In this document: one piece after another, positions 34,410 through 42,917 of the stretch | How positions within the stretch are numbered: position 1 is the first letter of the stretch | Layout of the letters: every line of letters starts with the position of its first letter | Assembly: GCA_046595995.1 (NCBI GenBank) | Contig: JBKJNB010000083.1 | Coordinates: 1-64,000, forward strand | Origin: JAWXBR01 sp046595995 | GTDB lineage: Bacteria > Bacteroidota > Ignavibacteria > Kapaibacteriales > Kapaibacteriaceae | Direction: 5' to 3' | Length of the DNA: 64,000 nucleotides | Position numbers and translations under genes: made by a program | The notes under the pieces: generated by a model | What the model saw: only the letters and a program-made list of their open reading frames with translations | Databases searched by the model: none | What the model was told of the DNA's origin: nothing

Positions 34410-35369
34410 TCAGCGCTTCGATTTCTTTTCGTCCTTCTTCTGCTCGCCGTTCAGGAACTGACTCCACAGAAGTTCCTTTGGCACGCTTCGACCCTTCTTC
34501 GCTTCTTCGATGAGGTACGTAGCCGATGTTGCAAGAACCCATTCGAAGTTCTCTTCTTGGATTGAAGCGCGCTCTGCATCCGGAGCCGGGTTCATGTAGT
34601 CGATGGCGTACGGGATTCCGTCACGTACGGCAAACTCTACCGTGTTGAAATTATAGCCCAGAATCGTACAGATGCGACGGCATAAGTCTTCGAGTGTGCG
34701 TAACATGGCGGGCGTAGGTTCGAACCCGGCCTGATACCGCAGATGATGTGGATTCCTTGGCTCGTAAGGCATGACGCGCACATGTTGACGTCCGATGCAA
34801 TAACACCGATAGTACTCGGTGAATTCGATGCCCTCTTGCAACGTCATGACGATGTCGCCCGTGTCGTTATAAAAAGAGAAGAACTCTTCGATTGAATGGC
34901 ACTTATAAACATGCTTCCAACCGCCACCATCATAAGGCTTAAGCCACGAGGGGAAGCCTACGTAAGAAAAGATTTCATCCCAATTCAGAGGAAATTGAAG
35001 ATTGCGAAATGATTCACCTGTTGTATCTGGCGGATGGAGCTTGCTCGGGAGCAGGACTGTTTTAGGAACGGGAATGCCAGCCTTCTGTGCAACGGCATAG
35101 TTGAAAAATTTATCATCGGCACTCCACCAGAACGGATTGTTCACGATGCGGACGCCATTGAGCGCCGCAACCTTTAGCATTGCGCGATAGAAAGGCACGT
35201 CCTGCGAAATCCGATCAAGGATTACATCGTACTCGAACATATCGTCGAGTGTTATGCCACCAACCTTCATGAACTCGGCGGATACGCCCTCGTCACGCAT
35301 GTTGATTTCTTCTACGAGAGCCGGAGGGAACGACTGTTCCATACCGAACAGGAGGCCAATTTTCTTCAT
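34410..35369 (-). CDS. ATP-grasp protein (RimK-like), unknown substrate
   Basis: This 319-residue protein starts MKKIGLLFGMEQSFP. It shows a preATP-grasp domain followed by FNYAVAQKAGIPVPKTVLLP, then GFPSWLKPYDGGGWKHVYK (ATP-binding Lys and Gly-rich loop), EGIEFTEYYRCYCIG, and the metal-binding end NTVEFAVRDGIPYAIDYMNPAPD. It is a carboxylate-amine or thiol ligase of unknown substrate. The ATG at 35369 is preferred to a GTG nine bases upstream. It lies immediately upstream of hutH on the same strand. Confidence 0.82.
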   Translation of the reverse strand: MKKIGLLFGMEQSFPPALVEEINMRDEGVSAEFMKVGGITLDDMFEYDVILDRISQDVPFYRAMLKVAALNGVRIVNNPFWWSADDKFFNYAVAQKAGIPVPKTVLLPSKLHPPDTTGESFRNLQFPLNWDEIFSYVGFPSWLKPYDGGGWKHVYKCHSIEEFFSFYNDTGDIVMTLQEGIEFTEYYRCYCIGRQHVRVMPYEPRNPHHLRYQAGFEPTPAMLRTLEDLCRRICTILGYNFNTVEFAVRDGIPYAIDYMNPAPDAERASIQEENFEWVLATSATYLIEEAKKGRSVPKELLWSQFLNGEQKKDEKKSKR

Positions 35370-35409
35370 AGCAGGCACCTAGGTGGGGGTGGCGCGAATA
35401 TAGGCACGG

Positions 35410-36246
35410 CTACGCTCGGTCTGACTCATATGGGATGAGTGCGCCACTTTCAGCGAACGGACGAGCCAAAAAGAGCCCCATCTCGCCCCCTAGCGGGTCA
35501 TAACGTCCGAAGGTCGGCTCAGAACCTAGCCAGTGCCCGAGGTTTACGTAGAGCCTACCATCCTCGCAGGGCGCAAAAACTGGCTGATGCCGATGCCCCA
35601 TAACCACAACGTCGTATCCGCCCTCGCGAAGCTTCTTCATGCCGAAGTCCTTCAGGCCGTCTATGCTCCCGTAATCTTTGTCCGACGTGTAATCGCGACT
35701 TCCTTCGGACGTCCGCGAAGCGAGCGTAATTCCAAGATTGGGATGCAGCCAGCGGTAGACGGTTTGGGCGGCACGGTTGCGCAACACAGACCGCAGAATG
35801 AGGTAGCCCATGTCATTGTGGGCCTTACCGTCGCCATGGCTAATGTAGAATCGCTTTTCCCCTATGGTCGCGTCGATGTCCCCACCGTCGACCGCAATGC
35901 CCAGTTCGTCACTGAAATACGAGTGATGGCCAAAGTCGTGGTTGCCCATGAGATAGGTAATCGGCACGCCGGCATTGCGCAGTGTTTGCAACGCATGCAG
36001 GGTGCGTAGATGCGTCCGTGGGATTACCCTCTTGTAATCGAACCAGACGTCGAATAAATCGCCTACAATGAAAAGGTGCCCCACGTCTACGAGCAGCCTG
36101 TGCATCACGTTCAGCAGCAAATCCTCACGTGCGCGGTCAACAATCCGGGCACCATATCCCAGGTGAACGTCGGAGACGAAGTACACAGCCCTGCCCGCGG
36201 GGACGCTAACCGAGAGTGAGCGCAGCGAGAGCACGGGTGAGAACAT
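35410..36246 (-). CDS. lpxH: UDP-2,3-diacylglucosamine diphosphatase (LpxH-like)
   Basis: This calcineurin-type metallophosphoesterase carries the metal-binding motifs VSDVHLG, GDLFDVWFDY, MGNHDFGHHS, ISHGDGK and VMGHRHQPV in the correct order. The combination DxH, GDxxD, GNHD, HGD, GHxH plus the insertion WLHPNLGI fits LpxH or LpxH2, which cleaves UDP-diacylglucosamine in lipid A synthesis. I choose the ATG at 36246 (278 residues). An in-frame start at 36345 would overlap the divergent panB start and its promoter. Confidence 0.88.
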   Translation of the reverse strand: MFSPVLSLRSLSVSVPAGRAVYFVSDVHLGYGARIVDRAREDLLLNVMHRLLVDVGHLFIVGDLFDVWFDYKRVIPRTHLRTLHALQTLRNAGVPITYLMGNHDFGHHSYFSDELGIAVDGGDIDATIGEKRFYISHGDGKAHNDMGYLILRSVLRNRAAQTVYRWLHPNLGITLASRTSEGSRDYTSDKDYGSIDGLKDFGMKKLREGGYDVVVMGHRHQPVFAPCEDGRLYVNLGHWLGSEPTFGRYDPLGGEMGLFLARPFAESGALIPYESDRA

Positions 36247-36250
36247 GAGC

Positions 36251-36258
36251 GAAAGATA
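36251..36258 (-). promoter_or_regulatory. TAnnTTTG-like box before lpxH
   Basis: TATCTTTC on the reverse strand differs from TAnnTTTG only at the last base and ends four bases before the chosen lpxH ATG. It pairs head-to-head with the panB box at 36282-36289. Confidence 0.45.
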
Positions 36259-36281
36259 ACGCCCGAAACGACGGGGACGGC

Positions 36282-36289
36282 TATCTTTG
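36282..36289 (+). promoter_or_regulatory. TAnnTTTG promoter box before panB
   Basis: TATCTTTG lies 24 bases upstream of the chosen panB ATG (36314). If it is used, translation cannot begin at the in-frame start at 36287, which supports 36314. Confidence 0.55.
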
Positions 36290-36313
36290 CCCCCTAACCA
36301 CGCATTGGCAGGC

Positions 36314-37135
36314 ATGTCTACAACTCCATCAACCCGCAAGCGCATTACGACGTTGCGACTTGTTCAAATGAAGCGCGCGGGCACACCCATTGCGTGCCTA
36401 ACGTCGTACGATGCCATGACGGCGGAGATGTTCGACCAGGCAGGCATAGACCTATTGCTGGTCGGCGATTCTGTCGGCAACGTCGTTCAGGGACATGACA
36501 CAACGATTCCCGTAACCCTCGAACACATGATCTACCACACGCAAGCTGTGGTGAGATCGGTCGAACACGCAATGGTGGTTACCGATATGCCATTCATGTC
36601 ATATCAGGTTACGCCGCAAGAAGCCTTTCGAAACGCAGGCCGACTTATGAAAGAAGCAGGATGCGGAGCTGTCAAGCTTGAAGGGGGCAGAAGGGTGCTC
36701 GACGCCGTTCGATTGATGACTGAAAACGGCATCCCCGTGATGGGGCACCTTGGATTAACTCCCCAAAGCATCCACCAGTTCGGATCGTACCGAGAACGCG
36801 GCGCTGTGCCCGACGAAGCAGATCAGATAAAGGCCGATGCAGTTGCGCTGCGCGATGCCGGGGCCTTTGCCATTGTCCTAGAGAAAATACCCGCGATGCT
36901 CGCGAAGGAAGTAACGGCACTCGTGGATATTCCCACGATTGGAATTGGAGCAGGACCGCATTGTGACGGACAGATTCTTGTGTGGACCGACATGATGGGG
37001 ATGAGCACGGAATTTCGTCCGCGCTTTGTCCGCCGTTACGCTGAACTGCATGACGTAATGTCGAGCGCCGTACGCGCTTTTGTGAGTGACACCCGCGGCC
37101 ACAATTTTCCGAGCCTCGAGGAGAGCTACAAGTGA
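36314..37135 (+). CDS. panB: 3-methyl-2-oxobutanoate hydroxymethyltransferase PanB
   Basis: This 273-residue TIM-barrel enzyme adds a hydroxymethyl group from methylene-THF to ketoisovalerate, the first step towards pantothenate and CoA. Signatures are ACLTSYDAMTAEMFDQAG, LVGDSVGNVVQGHDTTIPV, GHLGLTPQSIHQFG and IGIGAGPHCDGQILVWTDMMG. Its stop overlaps the next gene by GTGA. The later CoA gene coaBC is 6.8 kb away in this window. Confidence 0.97.
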   Translation: MSTTPSTRKRITTLRLVQMKRAGTPIACLTSYDAMTAEMFDQAGIDLLLVGDSVGNVVQGHDTTIPVTLEHMIYHTQAVVRSVEHAMVVTDMPFMSYQVTPQEAFRNAGRLMKEAGCGAVKLEGGRRVLDAVRLMTENGIPVMGHLGLTPQSIHQFGSYRERGAVPDEADQIKADAVALRDAGAFAIVLEKIPAMLAKEVTALVDIPTIGIGAGPHCDGQILVWTDMMGMSTEFRPRFVRRYAELHDVMSSAVRAFVSDTRGHNFPSLEESYK

Positions 37136-37521
37136 GATGCCTCTTGGCCGTTGCCGTAACAGGCTGGAGCATGGTAATCGTGTCTACCTCGTGCACAGGC
37201 GTTACGCAGCCGCAGGACGTTTCGTTTCCCGATAGTAACGTTAGTTATGTTCGACACATGCAGCCGTTCCTTTCGCTTTCATGCGCAACAGGTGGATGTC
37301 ACGACGCAACCGATCCCGCTGCAGGCATCGATCTTACCGATTACTCCGGACTTCTCTTTGACCGACCGAACCTCGTCGTTTCTGGTAAGCCCGACGAAAG
37401 CTTGCTCATTCTGTCTATCGAACAACGCATTCCCCATCCATTCGACATCATGTCGCGTGTAACGGACAACCAGCGTCGGGGCGTTCGACGTTGGATCCTC
37501 GAAGGCGCACTGCTCAACTAA
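37132..37521 (+). CDS. Lipoprotein with CX4CH haem-like motif
   Basis: This 129-residue protein starts with GTG in a GTGA overlap with panB. A hydrophobic leader ends in the lipobox VSTSC. The mature part contains YVRHMQPFLSLSCATGGCHD. That is a CX4CH motif, not the standard CXXCH, followed by GIDLTDYSGLLF and PDESLLILSIEQRIPHP. Such proteins resemble small cytochrome-c-like domains of Bacteroidota and Planctomycetes with atypical Cys spacing. Whether haem is bound is unknown. It begins a run of probable redox and envelope genes. Confidence 0.75.
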   Translation: MRCLLAVAVTGWSMVIVSTSCTGVTQPQDVSFPDSNVSYVRHMQPFLSLSCATGGCHDATDPAAGIDLTDYSGLLFDRPNLVVSGKPDESLLILSIEQRIPHPFDIMSRVTDNQRRGVRRWILEGALLN

Positions 37522-37553
37522 ATCATGAACATCAATCCTGGAGAAACATCGTC

Positions 37554-38576
37554 ATGACGTTCCTACGCACGATCACACTGGCAGGCCTGGCTATAACCGC
37601 GATTTACGGCTGCACGCCTAAGGGCGAAACGGTTCCGATAGAGAGTCTCACGGTCGTAACCGACCCCACTCGGCAATTCGAGATTAAAGTGCCAGGCAAC
37701 TGGTTCATTCAGAAGGTTCCCGGACGGCTCGTTGCCGCTACGAGTTCACAAACTGTGTCTCGACGATTTCTCGATTTCGGCAAGGGCGATGGTGGCGCCA
37801 AGGTAGAACTACAAGCTGTGCCTCAGGACAGCACGATGAACATCGACACACTCATTGAACGCGTTAAACTCGACTTCGCAGACGGCCTCGACCGCTATGT
37901 AAAGACGAAGACAACGCTTGGTGGACAACCAGCAACGAAGCTTGCAGTGTACTTCGACCAGGAAGATGGACGTTATGATGCGGAGACATACTTCGCTGTG
38001 CAGGATTCCGTTATCACCGTCGTGCAGTTCGCTGCTTTCGGAAATACGTTTAACGATTACAAAAAAGAATTCGATCAGATTCTCGCATCGGTCAAGCTCG
38101 CGCAACGTCCGGTTGTTGTTGAACGCAAGGCTGACTCCGCCGCACCAACAGGTCCAGTGCCCCCTTCCGAGACCCTTCGCACATACAGCGCTCCTGAGTT
38201 CACGATTCAGATTCCAGAGAACTTCGAAGGCAAGAAGGGTTCGTCGGGTGGATTATCGTCGGTTTCATTCTTCGGTTCGCGTCTCGACTGCACCATTCAG
38301 GTAGACGTCTTCGACGCAACCAAGCAGAACAACCTCGATAAAATCGTAGAACAGAACAAGAAGAACTACAACTCGAACAAGGTCACTGCTGCGACACTCG
38401 GCGGACAAAAAGCGTATTACTTCTCGTACAATCCGAAGGGCGATGTTTCATCGCGTGCTTACTTCTCCGTGAAGGGCAACCGAATGTATCGCGTAACAGT
38501 GAATTGGTTCAAGCCCGAACAATCAGTGTACCTTCCCCTATTCGAAAAGTGTCTCGGCACGATTCAGTTGAAGTAA
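37554..38576 (+). CDS. Lipoprotein with two PsbP/DUF1795-like domains
   Basis: I start at the ATG at 37554. The leader MTFLRTITLAGLAITAIYGC has a lipobox at its end. The 340-residue product consists of two similar alpha/beta domains (about 35-185 and 205-338). Each begins with a phrase like RQFEIKVPGNWF or PEFTIQIPENFEGK and ends with a helix and a strand. The fold recalls PsbP/Mog1-type domains. Function unknown. Confidence 0.8.
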   Translation: MTFLRTITLAGLAITAIYGCTPKGETVPIESLTVVTDPTRQFEIKVPGNWFIQKVPGRLVAATSSQTVSRRFLDFGKGDGGAKVELQAVPQDSTMNIDTLIERVKLDFADGLDRYVKTKTTLGGQPATKLAVYFDQEDGRYDAETYFAVQDSVITVVQFAAFGNTFNDYKKEFDQILASVKLAQRPVVVERKADSAAPTGPVPPSETLRTYSAPEFTIQIPENFEGKKGSSGGLSSVSFFGSRLDCTIQVDVFDATKQNNLDKIVEQNKKNYNSNKVTAATLGGQKAYYFSYNPKGDVSSRAYFSVKGNRMYRVTVNWFKPEQSVYLPLFEKCLGTIQLK

Positions 38577-38597
38577 CTACTATCGGCGATCATACGC

Positions 38598-39800
38598 ATG
38601 CCAACATTGCGAACACATCGAATTGACTTCCGTAGATCTGCGCTCTTCTTGGTTGTCGTATGCACTACTTTCTGTACAGCGCAGGCGCTGCCGAAATTCT
38701 CACTGCTCACGGGTAATCGTTGCAGCAGTTGCCACGTAAGTGTGGCAGGAGGCGGACAGCGTACTGACTTGGGTTGGTATTCATATTCAGACGTGAGCCT
38801 AATTCCTCGCGAAGGGTCGTTTATATCCGGACTCTATGCAGCCGATACGAGCAACACGTTCTTCAATGGCATGCTCATGCTGGGGTTGGATATGCGAGTC
38901 CAGACAACCCGTTCGATGTATGTTCCCGACGCGCCTCGTAAGACATTCCCGATGCAGGGTACACTGTACATCGATTTCAAACCCGTGAAGGAATTATCCT
39001 TCGATGCGCAGCTAAATTTCTTCGGACTTAGCGCATCCGCAAAACGCGTCGCATACCCCGGTCAGAAGGTGTGGGCCGCAAGTGTCTCTTGGCAACCCCA
39101 CATCAATTACCCTTCGGTTCGTGTCGGCCAATTCCGTCCGTCTTATGGCATGCGCTACGATGACCATACCATGTTCGCGTATTCGATTGTTACCGAAACG
39201 TCGAGGCAAGCAATTGTAGCACCGGAATGGGCTGAGGCCGGTGCGGAGCTGACGTATGAGGGGCTACCTGGGCTCACTGCCCAGGTAGGGGTCTTCGGCA
39301 GTAGCGGTCTCGCAGAACTGAAGTTTCAGGATAGCGGCCGCAACGTAAGTGCCGTCACAGGTAACGCGCCAACAATCACTGCGCGCGTTGTTGGTTCGCC
39401 TCGTTTCCTCGATGACTTCATCAACACGTACATCGGCGCATCGATCTTGAACAACGGCAACTTTAATCTCATGAGTGGATTTGTTGGTGTCGGGCTAACA
39501 GACTATGCTGGTTTAGCGGTTGATTACACGCGAATTAAAAAAGGCGAGATCGTCGAAGCAAACAACCTTACAGCAGAGCTCACGGTTCAAGTATGGTCTC
39601 CCGTACTGCCGTTTGTCCGGTATGAAACGAGCTCAACACAGCAACGCCAGAACGACAAGCAGTCTGTAAAGTCTACTGTTATTGGCGCGCACATTTTCGT
39701 TGTGCCGTATGTCGAGCTCAGACCCGAGTATCGTATTTGGGACACCGCAAAACCGGGTACCACAACGCGTTGGAATCTGCAACTGCACGTCTTCTACTAG
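38598..39800 (+). CDS. Outer-membrane beta-barrel-like protein with N-terminal CXXCH
   Basis: This 400-residue protein has a signal peptide (about 1-32, ending TAQA). Immediately after it comes NRCSSCHVSVAGGG, a standard haem c-binding motif. The rest is rich in alternating aromatic/polar strands (GMLMLGLDMRVQTTRSM, VGQFRPSYGMRYDD, EYRIWDTAKPG) and ends NLQLHVFY, with a terminal aromatic residue as in outer-membrane barrels. A haem at the mouth of a porin would suit electron transfer across the outer membrane. This is inference. Confidence 0.72.
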   Translation: MPTLRTHRIDFRRSALFLVVVCTTFCTAQALPKFSLLTGNRCSSCHVSVAGGGQRTDLGWYSYSDVSLIPREGSFISGLYAADTSNTFFNGMLMLGLDMRVQTTRSMYVPDAPRKTFPMQGTLYIDFKPVKELSFDAQLNFFGLSASAKRVAYPGQKVWAASVSWQPHINYPSVRVGQFRPSYGMRYDDHTMFAYSIVTETSRQAIVAPEWAEAGAELTYEGLPGLTAQVGVFGSSGLAELKFQDSGRNVSAVTGNAPTITARVVGSPRFLDDFINTYIGASILNNGNFNLMSGFVGVGLTDYAGLAVDYTRIKKGEIVEANNLTAELTVQVWSPVLPFVRYETSSTQQRQNDKQSVKSTVIGAHIFVVPYVELRPEYRIWDTAKPGTTTRWNLQLHVFY

Positions 39801-39831
39801 GACTGCAAATTTTTCTACCAGGAGTCGTAAC

Positions 39832-40143
39832 ATGATTTGGCGCATTCTAATCATTGCCGCAGTGCTTGCCATCGTAGCCGGCGGCATTATGTGGATCATC
39901 GGCGGAACCCAGACGCTAACGAAGGACAAAGTAGAAGTTGTGACAATGACGGCCGATCCGTTGTTTGGCGACAGCACAAGGAATGTTACCTATGTCGACA
40001 AATTCCAGCTCGGACTTTTGCCACCAAGCGATTCGCCTGCAGACGTACCGATGAGCTACGCATTCATCCTCGGAACGAGTGCAGCAGTAATGCTTCTGTC
40101 GGTGTTCATGATGCGTCGATCGCGCAAAAACATTACTGGATAA
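39832..40143 (+). CDS. Small membrane protein of the redox group
   Basis: I do not recognise this 103-residue protein. It starts at the ATG after AGGAG (39820-39824). It has a membrane segment at 4-24 (LIIAAVLAIVAGGIMWIIGG), a polar middle with TMTADPLFGDSTRNVTYVDKF, and a second membrane segment at 76-93 followed by a basic end, MMRRSRKN. The Rieske gene follows after one base. The polar loop probably faces the periplasm. Confidence 0.7.
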   Translation: MIWRILIIAAVLAIVAGGIMWIIGGTQTLTKDKVEVVTMTADPLFGDSTRNVTYVDKFQLGLLPPSDSPADVPMSYAFILGTSAAVMLLSVFMMRRSRKNITG

Positions 40144-40144
40144 T

Positions 40145-40639
40145 ATGGACAGCAACCAACCAAGCGGCATCATTCTTGACAGCAACCAACCACGTCGAGT
40201 TTTTTTGCAACGCGCGCTGACCGCCGCGGGTCTCACCCTAAGCGCGAGTGCAGTGGCAACGATTCTTACGTCGTGCGAGACGGACGAATCGCAACCGACA
40301 CCTCCGTCACAAGGCGTGTCGGTAAAAATCGCCGACTACCACGAGCTCACCGGGGCAGGCACGATTGCTAAAGCGAAGATTCCTGGCCTAAACGATGGCG
40401 TCGAGATTTTCATCTCACAAGTTGAAGCAGAGAAATTTGCCGTCTTCAGTGCGTTGTGTACTCATGCGGGTTGCATCGTAGACTTACCCAAGGATACGCT
40501 AGACTGCGTGTGTCCTTGCCACCAATCGCGCTTCTCGTCAACCACCGGTGCGGTTAAGCTTGGCCCAGCACCATCCAATCTCCGGGCGTTTGCATCGACA
40601 TTCAATGCAGCATCTGGGATTCTTACGGTCCAACCGTGA
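40145..40639 (+). CDS. Rieske 2Fe-2S protein with Tat/lipoprotein-like leader
   Basis: This 164-residue protein ligates its cluster through CTHAGC and CPCHQ, the classic Rieske boxes with their extra disulfide Cys residues. The leader has PRRVFLQRALTAAG (twin arginine) followed by a hydrophobic stretch ending TILTSC, a lipobox-like sequence. It may therefore be folded, exported by Tat and lipidated. No cytochrome b gene is nearby. A 15-bp direct repeat at the start encodes DSNQP twice. The stop overlaps the next gene by GTGA. Confidence 0.92.
   Translation: MDSNQPSGIILDSNQPRRVFLQRALTAAGLTLSASAVATILTSCETDESQPTPPSQGVSVKIADYHELTGAGTIAKAKIPGLNDGVEIFISQVEAEKFAVFSALCTHAGCIVDLPKDTLDCVCPCHQSRFSSTTGAVKLGPAPSNLRAFASTFNAASGILTVQP
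40148..40192 (+). repeat. 15-bp direct repeat at the Rieske gene start
   Basis: GACAGCAACCAACCA occurs at 40148-40162 and again, identical, at 40178-40192, a 30-bp period. Both copies encode DSNQP just before the twin-arginine motif. Confidence 0.9.
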
Positions 40640-41733
40640 GCATTCCGTCCGAATACGATTCGAAACCACTAAAAGACTTGACGGACGACGTTGCGCATGC
40701 AGTGCGGGACGTTTACACAAACGTCACAGTTCACGGCCATCATTTGTCCTCAGAGCTCCACGTTCTGCTTCGGTCGCTCGATGCAGATGAAGAGCTAACA
40801 TCACGCGTTCGTGACATTCTCTTTCAAGCTATTCGGTACGCTGACGTAGACGCTGCATTACGAGGAGATCTCGATGGCGTTGTTAACCTGCAACGCGCTT
40901 GGCCGACGCTTCAGAATGTGGGACTATTTACGCCGACGGAGGCAATGCTTTTGCGCGCTCCGGTGTTCTTGCGCGTTAACACACTTAAGACCACGCTAGA
41001 GGAATGTGCTGCCGCTTTGCATGCGCACGTCGCAGAGCCCCTTACCGACAACGTCATCCAGATACACAGTCCGTACGGACTCTTTCGCACGAAAGAGTTT
41101 CATGACGGCTGGTTCGAGCAGCAGGACATCAACTCGCAGCGAGTGTCTATTGCCCTCGATGTACGTCCGGGCATGCGAGTAATCGATGCATGTGCAGGTG
41201 CTGGTGGCAAGACGCTACACCTTGCCGCATTGATGAAGAACAAAGGGCGCATCATCGCACTCGACGTTAGCGAAGACAAGATTCGTCAGTTACAACGCAG
41301 GGCTGCTCGTACGGGTGCAGACATTATCGATCCGCGTCTCATCACCTCAACAAAGACAGTAAAGCGCCTCGCCTCTTCTGCAGATCGTGTACTTATCGAT
41401 GCCCCATGCTCAGGCACGGGCGTCCTTCGTCGCAATCCTGACATCCCTTGGCATATATCATCGACGATGTTAAGTGAGCTCCTGACTGTGCAGGCCGACA
41501 TTCTTCGAAGAAACGCCTTAGCAGTAAAGGTTGGGGGGCTTGTCGTGTATGCAACATGTAGCGTGCTTGAGCAGGAAGGAATTGGGCAAGTGCGAGCGTT
41601 CCTCGATCGCAATCCGACCGACTTCAGCCTAGTCTCGTCTACAACGTATGCTACTGGCGACAACGGCGGTGATGGCTTCTACGTCGCCGTACTTACGCGC
41701 TCTAATACATCCGAAGACGCTCTTACGAGATAA
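40636..41733 (+). CDS. RsmB/NOP2-family RNA m5C methyltransferase
   Basis: This 365-residue protein has an N-terminal helical domain, then the SAM-binding VIDACAGAGGKTLHLAALM. Two catalytic Cys motifs follow: DAPCSGTGVLRRNPD (motif IV) and VYATCSVLEQEG (motif VI). The arrangement fits RsmB-type 16S rRNA cytosine-C5 methyltransferases, though other NOP2-family RNA targets are possible. It starts with GTG in a GTGA overlap with the Rieske gene. Its last 11 bases overlap a convergent gene. Confidence 0.92.
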   Translation: MSIPSEYDSKPLKDLTDDVAHAVRDVYTNVTVHGHHLSSELHVLLRSLDADEELTSRVRDILFQAIRYADVDAALRGDLDGVVNLQRAWPTLQNVGLFTPTEAMLLRAPVFLRVNTLKTTLEECAAALHAHVAEPLTDNVIQIHSPYGLFRTKEFHDGWFEQQDINSQRVSIALDVRPGMRVIDACAGAGGKTLHLAALMKNKGRIIALDVSEDKIRQLQRRAARTGADIIDPRLITSTKTVKRLASSADRVLIDAPCSGTGVLRRNPDIPWHISSTMLSELLTVQADILRRNALAVKVGGLVVYATCSVLEQEGIGQVRAFLDRNPTDFSLVSSTTYATGDNGGDGFYVAVLTRSNTSEDALTR

Positions 41734-42436
41734 GATGGCGCATGAGTTTGCGCTTCGCTACAGGAAGGATTGTCTCTACAAACGGGAAGTCAAGGTCGGT
41801 GTCCATGATAAACGTAGCCGGGTTCGGCATGTCGACATGTTCCTTGATAAGCCGATGTTTGAGATCTTCTGGCGCTTCGTGTACAATCGAAATGGCGTGT
41901 GTCTGCAATTCGATTGTCTTCATGGCGCGATAATGTTCGCTCTCTGCAGTGAATAGTGCAAGTTCGTAGCGCAACACGTGAAAGACATTGCCTTTGAGGT
42001 CGGGAACGAATGCATAGCCTTCGTCGCGATACATTGGTATCATCCCGACTACGTCTATGCGCATGTTCGAGCTTACAAAGTCGAACATCGCAACTCCCTC
42101 TTCTGTTAGGGATTTCATTTCAGGCAAGACCCAACCGACAAGCTCAAACATGCGTTCGACAGATCCGCTATCTGCAGGCACTGCATCGAAGGTTAACTGC
42201 TTTCGGTCTAAGTCGACGCCCGTGAGTGTACGCGGAACAATGTTGTTGTATTGATTGCGGTTTGCCTGGATGGTCTCCAGAACCGAAGTGAGTTCGATGA
42301 GTTCGCCGAGACCCGGGTACAACTTGTTGTGCCGGAATTCGCGTGACATCGATTGCATGCCTGAGAGGATACGGTATTGCGCCTTCTCTAAATCCTCTCC
42401 GCCTTGCGTGAACATGCCCAATTCTAAAGCTCCCAC
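41723..42436 (-). CDS. Hypothetical cytoplasmic protein
   Basis: I do not recognise this 237-residue protein. It is helical at the start (MFTQGGEDLEKAQYRILSGMQ) and mixed alpha/beta after that (YAFVPDLKGNVFHVLRYELALF, TFIMDTDLDFPFVETILPVAKRKL), with no signal peptide. The start is uncertain. I choose GTG at 42436 because GGAGG lies five bases before it and the divergent DCC gene starts at 42495. The frame is open further upstream, to an ATG at 42529. Confidence 0.6.
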   Translation of the reverse strand: MGALELGMFTQGGEDLEKAQYRILSGMQSMSREFRHNKLYPGLGELIELTSVLETIQANRNQYNNIVPRTLTGVDLDRKQLTFDAVPADSGSVERMFELVGWVLPEMKSLTEEGVAMFDFVSSNMRIDVVGMIPMYRDEGYAFVPDLKGNVFHVLRYELALFTAESEHYRAMKTIELQTHAISIVHEAPEDLKHRLIKEHVDMPNPATFIMDTDLDFPFVETILPVAKRKLMRHLIS

Positions 42437-42494
42437 GGCTGCCTCCAGGGAACGTTGAACAAACCCTTGCCCTACTAATGTCCAAACAACAAGC

Positions 42495-42902
42495 GTGCCG
42501 ACTTTGTTACTAAACCATCCTATTGTCATCTTCGACGGTGTGTGCACGATGTGCAATGCGAGTGTCGATTTTCTAATGCGGAATGACCGCACTGGACGCT
42601 TGCGCTTCGGCTCGTTTCAGAGTGAGGAAGGGGCTGCGGTGTTGCGCGCACATGGAGTGACAACAGCGCCTGAGACTATCTATGTTGTGGATGAGGGAAG
42701 ACTGTATTCGGAGGCGGACGCAGCACTTCACCTGCTGAAGTATTTGGGTCCGGGCTATCGATTGTTGAACATCCTGAAAATCGTACCACGTCCGATTCGT
42801 AACGTCGTCTACCGATTCATCTCGCGCAACCGATACAGGTGGTTCGGAAAGAAAGAATCGTGCAGAATACCCACGCCCGCAGAGCGTTCGCGTTTTCTAT
42901 AG
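42495..42902 (+). CDS. DCC-family thiol-disulfide oxidoreductase (YuxK-like)
   Basis: This 135-residue protein starts with GTG and has the family signature IVIFDGVCTMCNASVDFLM, where the DxxCxxC gives it its name. It continues with RFGSFQSEEGAAVLRAHG and IVPRPIRNVVYRFISRNRY. DCC proteins have a thioredoxin-like fold and a redox-active CxxC. Their physiological partner is generally unknown. Confidence 0.93.
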   Translation: MPTLLLNHPIVIFDGVCTMCNASVDFLMRNDRTGRLRFGSFQSEEGAAVLRAHGVTTAPETIYVVDEGRLYSEADAALHLLKYLGPGYRLLNILKIVPRPIRNVVYRFISRNRYRWFGKKESCRIPTPAERSRFL

Positions 42903-42917
42903 TGTCCACATTCTGCA

